This document shows, piece after piece, positions 59,109 through 64,000 of a stretch of 64,000 bases of DNA. The notes under the pieces were generated by a model. It saw only the letters and a program-made list of their open reading frames with translations. It had not been told where the DNA came from and made no database searches. The stretch comes from Butyricicoccus_A sp963588905 (GTDB lineage: Bacteria; Bacillota; Clostridia; Oscillospirales; Butyricicoccaceae), in contig CAVAJF010000013.1 of the NCBI GenBank assembly GCA_963588905.1, forward strand, positions 1-64,000. Direction: 5' to 3'. Position 1 is the first letter of the stretch. Every line of letters starts with the position of its first letter. The position numbers were made by a program, and so were the translations under genes.

Positions 59109-59210
59109 ATGGATACCATTCGTAAGATCCGCAATTATGATCCGCAGCCGGAAAAGCCCGATATTGACGACCTGATCTACGGTGATGAGCATCGTGTTTC
59201 TGAAAAGTAA
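59109..59210 (+). CDS. Small acidic protein, 33 aa
   Basis: ATG 59109 with AAAGGAG 10 nt upstream, stop at 59210. The product is hydrophilic and acidic in its second half (EKPDIDDLIYGDEHRVSEK), with no membrane segment. It has a near-consensus promoter and its own terminator, so it forms a complete transcription unit. I recognise no family. A DNA- or polymerase-binding accessory role cannot be judged. Confidence 0.7.
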   Translation: MDTIRKIRNYDPQPEKPDIDDLIYGDEHRVSEK

Positions 59211-59237
59211 GTAAACACTTGAGAAACATCTTGAAAT

Positions 59238-59262
59238 CCACGCAGATTGGCGTGGTTTTTTT
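59238..59262 (+). terminator. Terminator of the 33-aa gene
   Basis: CCACGC/GCGTGG stem with a 6-nt loop, followed by T7. Confidence 0.88.
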
Positions 59263-59346
59263 GTACCCTCAGCAGCACGGGAAATTTTCCCTGCTTTGCT
59301 TATCTATATAGATAGATCATAAGACTACCGGCATGTATGCGATCGC

Positions 59347-59376
59347 GCCGCACCCGTCATGGGTGCGGCTTTTTTT
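59347..59376 (+). terminator. Terminator, plus strand
   Basis: Nine-bp stem GCCGCACCC/GGGTGCGGC followed by T7. No plus-strand gene lies just upstream. The stretch 59263-59346 has a GGGAAATTTTCCC palindrome and a TATCTATATAGATA palindrome, but no promoter I can defend. Confidence 0.85.
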
Positions 59377-59379
59377 CGC

Positions 59380-59766
59380 TTATTCCCGTTCAAATCCCAA
59401 ATATCTCGTCCCTTGAAACGACAGCTTGCCGGTATCGCCTTCGATACATGTACCATATTCCGAGCCGGAAACACGGAATTCCATGCGGTCGCCGCTCTCT
59501 ACCTGAAACGTAACATAATAGCTTGTCGATGTCGTTGTGTGAAATCCGTGCGCACCAGTCGCATCTCCTGCATTGGGATGCGTGTGCTGCGTCACCTGCG
59601 TCCGTTTGGATACAACTCTTGCAGATACCGCCAAACGCGGAGATTGATTGTTCCGATTCCATGTCCCGACGCCTTTCACTAGTTGGATGACAAAGCCAAC
59701 CAAAACAACGGCAAAAACCAAAAATACAACCACTTGCATGACTCCAAACGTCAAAGCAAATCCCAT
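59380..59766 (-). CDS. DUF2500 membrane-anchored protein
   Basis: A 128-aa protein with one N-terminal membrane helix (about 8-30) and a beta-rich domain (AVSARVVSKRTQVT...TSYYVTFQVESGDRMEFRVSGSEYG...GDTGKLSFQGTRYLGFE) of the DUF2500 family. Function unknown. GAGAGGTGC precedes the ATG. It starts 26 nt after the yifB stop and may be cotranscribed. Confidence 0.88.
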   Translation of the reverse strand: MGFALTFGVMQVVVFLVFAVVLVGFVIQLVKGVGTWNRNNQSPRLAVSARVVSKRTQVTQHTHPNAGDATGAHGFHTTTSTSYYVTFQVESGDRMEFRVSGSEYGTCIEGDTGKLSFQGTRYLGFERE

Positions 59767-59792
59767 GATACAGCACCTCTCTTTCTGTTGTC

Positions 59793-61319
59793 TTACGCAC
59801 CGTCCCGATCCATACTGCGATACTGAATTGCTTCCGCAATATGTCCGGCAGAAATCTGCTCCTCTCCCGTCAGATCGGCAATCGTGCGCGCCAAGCGCAA
59901 AATGCGGTCATAGCTTCTCGCCGTCATGCCGAGCTTTTTGAACGCGGCATCCAGCAACGCCTGTCCGGCAGCATCCGGCCGGCAAAATTCTGCAAGCTGT
60001 GCCGGCAGCATATCCGCATTGCACCGCGTCTTGGTACCTGCATAGCGAGCGCACTGCCGTTCTCTTGCCGCAACAACACGCGCCCGAATATCCGCCGAGC
60101 TTTCCGCCGGTTTGCGCTCGGACAAGTCCTTGAGCGGCACCGGACGCACATGAACTTGTATATCAATGCGGTCGAGCAGCGGACCAGAAATTTTTCTCCG
60201 ATACTTTTTCACTTCTGCCGGTGTGCACTTGCATCGGCCGGATGGATGTCCATACCAGCCGCACTTGCAGGGATTCATGGCACAAATCAGCATGAATTTT
60301 GCCGGATACGTCACACGGCCTGCGGTGCGCACAATGGAAACCGTGCCATCCTCCAGCGGCTGCCGCAAAACCTCCAGTGCATCAATGCGAAATTCCGGCA
60401 GCTCATCGAGAAACAGCACGCCATTATGTGCCAAGCTCAATTCGCCCGGCATCGGAATGCCCTGTCCGCCGCCCGCAATACCCGCTGCACTCGTCGTGTG
60501 ATGCGGCGCACGAACCGGACGCATCTGTGACCGTGCCGCCCGACTGCCGTCTCCAATGATAGAATAAATGCGCACGACATCCATCTTTTCTTCCAATGTC
60601 ATCGGCGGCAGGATGGTTCCAATCCGCTTTGCCATCATACTTTTGCCAGAGCCGGGACTGCCGGACATGAGCATATTGTGTCCGCCAGCTGCGGCAATTT
60701 CCATCGCCCGCTTGACGTTTTCCTGTCCCATGACATCGCAGAAATCCAACACGTCCTCCAACGTATGATCTCCCGTATCCTCCGGCACATACGGTTCAAG
60801 CAGCTGTTTGCCCGTCAGATGATCGAGAATCTGCTGCACATGGCGTACGGCGTAGATGGTCAGTCCATCGCCGATGAGTGCTGCTTCCTCCGCATTGGCC
60901 TCCGGCAGGAACAGCTTCTTTTTTCCAGCTTCCTGCACTGCCATCGCCATAGACAGGGCACCTTTGATCGGACGCAGCTCACCGCGCAGGCTGATCTCTC
61001 CAATAAACACGCTGTCCTCCGGCAATGGTTCTTCAATATTTCCCTGTGCCGCCAATAAGCCGAGTAAGATCGGCAGATCATAGACGGCACCCTCTTTGCG
61101 AATATCCGCCGGAGCTAAATTCACCGTCTTTCTCGCCGGAAGCAATGCCATGCCGATGCTCCGCGCCGCTGTTGTGACGCGCTCCTTGGACTCCTTGACC
61201 GCTGCGCCCGGCAGGCCGACCAGCTCGAACGACGGCAGACCATTGACCAGCCCGCACTCTACCGTCACGAGATACCCCTCAATGCCATAAATGCCTGCTG
61301 AAAACACCGTTGCTATCAT
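59793..61319 (-). CDS. YifB/ComM-family Mg-chelatase-like AAA+ ATPase
   Basis: A 508-aa protein with an N-terminal Lon-like ChlI fold (about 20-140), an AAA+ core with Walker A GSPGSGKSMMAKR and Walker B GVLFLDELPEF, and a C-terminal Mg_chelatase_C domain (about 400-500). A Cys motif (MNPCKCGWYGHPSGRCKC) lies in the AAA+ part. The ComM member drives branch migration during natural transformation in Gram-negatives; the role in Firmicutes is less clear. AGAGGGGTAG precedes the ATG. Confidence 0.93.
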   Translation of the reverse strand: MIATVFSAGIYGIEGYLVTVECGLVNGLPSFELVGLPGAAVKESKERVTTAARSIGMALLPARKTVNLAPADIRKEGAVYDLPILLGLLAAQGNIEEPLPEDSVFIGEISLRGELRPIKGALSMAMAVQEAGKKKLFLPEANAEEAALIGDGLTIYAVRHVQQILDHLTGKQLLEPYVPEDTGDHTLEDVLDFCDVMGQENVKRAMEIAAAGGHNMLMSGSPGSGKSMMAKRIGTILPPMTLEEKMDVVRIYSIIGDGSRAARSQMRPVRAPHHTTSAAGIAGGGQGIPMPGELSLAHNGVLFLDELPEFRIDALEVLRQPLEDGTVSIVRTAGRVTYPAKFMLICAMNPCKCGWYGHPSGRCKCTPAEVKKYRRKISGPLLDRIDIQVHVRPVPLKDLSERKPAESSADIRARVVAARERQCARYAGTKTRCNADMLPAQLAEFCRPDAAGQALLDAAFKKLGMTARSYDRILRLARTIADLTGEEQISAGHIAEAIQYRSMDRDGA

Positions 61320-61394
61320 ATACCGTCTACCCCTCTTTCTCTGTTTTTTTCATTGTAACGCAATCAAAATACCTTGGCAATATCGTCAGAACAC

Positions 61395-61408
61395 TGTAAG
61401 CGCTTTCA
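61395..61408. promoter_or_regulatory. Candidate CcpA cre site
   Basis: TGTAAGCGCTTTCA fits the cre consensus TGWAANCGNTNWCA exactly. It lies 123 bp upstream of the -35 box of the pyruvate:ferredoxin oxidoreductase gene and downstream of nothing else on that strand, so carbon-dependent control of PFOR is plausible. Confidence 0.6.
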
Positions 61409-61530
61409 TTTTTTTGTGCAAAATTCTCCGAAAATTGTTAAAAACTTCACCTGAATAGCACAATAAATGAGGTTTTTTGCCTTTCTCTCGGCTTTTTTAT
61501 GCCTTTTGCTCAAATTCTTTCGTTTTTGTG

Positions 61531-61559
61531 TTTACATTGCATTCTTTTTTTGCTAAAAT
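61531..61559 (+). promoter_or_regulatory. Promoter of the PFOR gene
   Basis: TTTACA (61531-61536), 17-nt spacer, TAAAAT (61554-61559). It leaves a 145-nt leader with a CCGC.ACGG/CCGT.GCGG hairpin (61650-61677), without a terminator. Confidence 0.65.
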
Positions 61560-61710
61560 AAGCATGGTTACGAATAGCACCTCTGCGCTGTTCGCACAGC
61601 TGCTGTTCCCCGGTATCAGCCCACTCCTGATCGCTCCGAGGCAGCACCTACCGCATACGGGTTGGTATCCGTGCGCGGTTACCTACATTATATAGGAGGA
61701 ACGATATAAC

Positions 61711-64000
61711 ATGGCAAGAAAAATGAAATCCATGGACGGCAATACCGCTGCGGCTCACGTATCTTATGCGTTTACTGAAGTTGCTGGTATTTATCCGATC
61801 ACCCCGTCCAGCCCGATGGCCGACAATGTTGACCAGTGGGCAGCTGCCGGTAGAAAGAACATCTTCGGCACCACCGTTAAGGTCGTAGAAATGGAGTCCG
61901 AGGCAGGCGCTTCCGGCACCGTACACGGCTCTCTGGCAGCTGGTGCTCTGACCACCACCTACACTGCATCTCAGGGTCTTCTGCTGATGATCCCGAACAT
62001 GTATAAGATTGCAGGCGAGCTGCTGCCGTGCGTATTCCACGTATCCGCACGTACTGTTGCTTCCCATGCACTGAATATCTTTGGCGACCATTCCGATGTT
62101 ATGGCATGTCGTCAGACCGGTTTCGCTATGCTGTGCGAGACCAACCCGCAGGAAGTTATGGACCTGTCCGCTGTTGCTCACTGTGCAGCAATCGAGGGCC
62201 GCGTTCCGTTCATCAACTTCTTTGACGGCTTCCGCACCTCTCATGAGATCCAGAAGATCGCTGTATGGGATTACGACGATCTGGCTGATATGTGCGACAT
62301 GAAGGCTGTTGAGGAGTTCCGTGCCCGCGCACTGAATCCGGAGCATCCGGTTATGCGTGGTTCCCACGAAAACGGCGACATCTTCTTCCAGCATCGTGAG
62401 GCTTCCAACGTTTACTACGAAGCAGTTCCGGAAATCGTTGAGAAGTACATGGGCAAGGTTAACGAGAAGCTGGGCACCGACTACAAGCTGTTCAACTACT
62501 ACGGTGCACCGGACGCTGAGCGCGTTATCATCGCTATGGGCTCCATCTGCGACGTAGCAGAAGAAGTTATCGATTACCTGACCGCTCAGGGCGAGAAGGT
62601 TGGTCTGGTAAAGGTTCGCCTGTACCGTCCGTTCCGCGCTGACAAGCTGCTGGAAGCTATCCCGGCAACCGCTAAGAAGATTGCCGTTCTCGACCGCACC
62701 AAGGAGCCGGGCTCCCAGGGCGAGCCGCTGTACCAGGATGTTGTATTTGCTCTGGCAAATGCAGGCAGATCCGTATTTACCTGCGGCGGCCGTTACGGTC
62801 TGGGCTCCAAGGATACGCCTCCGTCTTCCGTATTCGCTGTATACGAAGAGCTGGCTAAGGACGAGCCGAAGAAGCAGTTCACCCTCGGCATCGTGGATGA
62901 TGTTACCAACCTGTCTCTGGCAGAGCATCCGTCCCCGAACACCGCAGCTGAAGGCACCATCGAATGTAAGTTCTGGGGTCTGGGCGGCGACGGTACCGTT
63001 GGTGCGAACAAGAACTCTATCAAGATCATCGGCGACAACACCGATAACTACGTACAGGCTTACTTCCAGTACGACTCCAAGAAGACTGGCGGCGTAACCG
63101 TATCGCATCTGCGCTTCGGTGCTAAGCCGATCAAGTCCCCTTACTATATTAACAAGGCTGACTTCGTTGCATGTCACAACCCGTCCTACGTTGTCAAGGG
63201 CTACAAGATGGTCAACGACGTAAAGCCGGGCGGCGTATTCCTGATTAACTGCCAGTGGACGCCGGAAGAGCTGAACGAGTACATGCCGGCTGAGGCTAAG
63301 CGTTACATCGCTAAGAACAACATTCAGCTGTACACCATCAACGCAATTGATCTGGCTATCAAGATTGGCATGGGCAAGCGCACCAACACCATTCTGCAGT
63401 CCGCATTCTTCTCCCTGGCTAAGGTAATGCCGGAAGAGACTGCTATCCAGCTGATGAAGGACGCTGCTACCCATTCTTACCTGAAGAAGGGTCAGGACAT
63501 CGTTGATATGAACCATAAGGCAATCGAGCTGGGCGCTACCGCTTACGAGAAGATCGACGTTCCGGCTGATTGGGCTAACGCAGTTGACGCAGCTCCGGCA
63601 GAAGCTCCGGAAGGCCGCGAGAAGACTGTCAAGATGGTTACCAACCTGATGGAGCCGATCGACCGCATGGATGGCGACTCCCTGCCGGTATCCGCATTTA
63701 CCGATTACGTAGACGGTACCTACGAGCACGGCGCAGCTGCTTACGAGAAGCGCGGCACCGCTGTTACCGTACCGACTTGGGACGCTGAAAAGTGTGTTCA
63801 GTGTAACCAGTGTGCATATGTTTGCCCGCACGCTACCATCCGTCCGTTCGCTCTGACCGAGGAAGAAGTTGCAGCAGCTCCGTCTGCTATCAAGACTGCT
63901 CCGATCAAGGTTGGCGCTGGCAAGGGCGTTTACTCCTTCACCATGTCTGTTTCCCCGCTCGACTGCATGGGCTGTGGTGTCTGCATCGGCGTTTGCCCGA
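61711..64000 (+). CDS. nifJ: Pyruvate:ferredoxin (flavodoxin) oxidoreductase, 3' end outside window
   Basis: Converts pyruvate and CoA to acetyl-CoA, CO2 and reduced ferredoxin, the main electron source of clostridial fermentation. The 763 codons seen include the N-terminal pyrimidine-binding domain (AYAFTEVAGIYPITPSSPM-like opening), the transketolase C-like domain (YRPFRADKLLEAIP), the gamma domain, and the ferredoxin domain with CVQCNQCAYVCPH (about 692) and CMGCGVCIGVCP at the window edge. The TPP-binding domain would follow. TAGGAGGA precedes the ATG. Codon bias is very strong, as in pfp and fba, indicating high expression. A cre-like site lies upstream. Confidence 0.97.
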   Translation, partial: MARKMKSMDGNTAAAHVSYAFTEVAGIYPITPSSPMADNVDQWAAAGRKNIFGTTVKVVEMESEAGASGTVHGSLAAGALTTTYTASQGLLLMIPNMYKIAGELLPCVFHVSARTVASHALNIFGDHSDVMACRQTGFAMLCETNPQEVMDLSAVAHCAAIEGRVPFINFFDGFRTSHEIQKIAVWDYDDLADMCDMKAVEEFRARALNPEHPVMRGSHENGDIFFQHREASNVYYEAVPEIVEKYMGKVNEKLGTDYKLFNYYGAPDAERVIIAMGSICDVAEEVIDYLTAQGEKVGLVKVRLYRPFRADKLLEAIPATAKKIAVLDRTKEPGSQGEPLYQDVVFALANAGRSVFTCGGRYGLGSKDTPPSSVFAVYEELAKDEPKKQFTLGIVDDVTNLSLAEHPSPNTAAEGTIECKFWGLGGDGTVGANKNSIKIIGDNTDNYVQAYFQYDSKKTGGVTVSHLRFGAKPIKSPYYINKADFVACHNPSYVVKGYKMVNDVKPGGVFLINCQWTPEELNEYMPAEAKRYIAKNNIQLYTINAIDLAIKIGMGKRTNTILQSAFFSLAKVMPEETAIQLMKDAATHSYLKKGQDIVDMNHKAIELGATAYEKIDVPADWANAVDAAPAEAPEGREKTVKMVTNLMEPIDRMDGDSLPVSAFTDYVDGTYEHGAAAYEKRGTAVTVPTWDAEKCVQCNQCAYVCPHATIRPFALTEEEVAAAPSAIKTAPIKVGAGKGVYSFTMSVSPLDCMGCGVCIGVCP

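Noticed and set aside
61648..63831. A 727-codon minus-strand frame
   Set aside because: It is the complement of the strongly codon-biased pyruvate:ferredoxin oxidoreductase gene; such bias opens long antisense frames.

Overview
The window looks like chromosome of an endospore-forming, anaerobic Clostridia species, most like the gut Oscillospiraceae/Butyricicoccaceae group. This is inferred from gene content: SpoIVA, SipL and SpoVM; pyruvate:ferredoxin oxidoreductase; PPi-dependent phosphofructokinase; S-layer-homology proteins; an infC AUU start; and TTGACA-17-TATAAT promoters. I cannot name the species from sequence alone.

Layout. 0-4 kb: tRNA-Leu, a hypothetical gene, TrpB2-type tryptophan synthase beta chain and IMP dehydrogenase. 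4-8 kb: a large S-layer protein with BspA-type leucine-rich repeats. 8-12 kb: an amino-acid ABC importer whose permease carries two substrate-binding domains, and branched-chain aminotransferase. 12-15 kb: divergent fructose-bisphosphate aldolase and PPi-phosphofructokinase. 15-22 kb: a LytTR/DUF3021 pair, the spore-coat basement genes spoVM, sipL and spoIVA, a MATE exporter and a HAD phosphatase. 22-26 kb: a Crp/Fnr regulator, an amidohydrolase and a phage-type holin/endolysin cassette. 25.7-33.2 kb: a subtype I-B CRISPR-Cas locus (cas6-cas8b-cas7-cas5-cas3 plus 18 repeats) with no cas1, cas2 or cas4. 33-39.8 kb: a second MATE exporter, malic enzyme, tRNA-Gly, phosphoglycolate phosphatase, 4-alpha-glucanotransferase and TrmB. 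39.9-43.3 kb: the ferrous iron operon feoA-feoA-feoB plus a Cys-rich protein. 43.6-44.9 kb: MnmM-like methyltransferase and a CpXC protein. 44.9-55.6 kb: a flavin-based extracytoplasmic electron-transfer locus. 56.2-58.1 kb: a DtxR-type regulator and infC-rpmI-rplT. 58.4-61.3 kb: a DUF1292 gene, a candidate 6S RNA, a 33-residue gene, DUF2500 and a YifB/ComM ATPase. 61.7 kb to the edge: pyruvate:ferredoxin oxidoreductase, cut off by the window.

The most notable system runs from 40 to 56.6 kb. A six-gene operon encodes a NusG-domain-II protein, a Gx-type membrane protein, an ApbE flavin transferase, two FMN-binding proteins with five and two SGAT flavinylation motifs, and a NapH-like membrane iron-sulfur protein. 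The next gene upstream encodes a 1570-residue S-layer-anchored protein ending in another FMN domain. The flanks hold feoAB and a DtxR-family regulator. I find one palindrome family (TTAGT-N4-ACTAA) near the promoters of feo, the flavin operon (twice), the S-layer FMN gene and the regulator gene. This suggests a metal-controlled circuit in which electrons leave the cell along covalently bound flavins, perhaps to reduce ferric iron that FeoB then imports as ferrous iron. The parts are visible in the sequence; the electron path and iron control are inference.

The CRISPR locus shows array growth without an adaptation module: a two-spacer block is present twice and a third spacer recurs with two substitutions, consistent with recombination between repeats.
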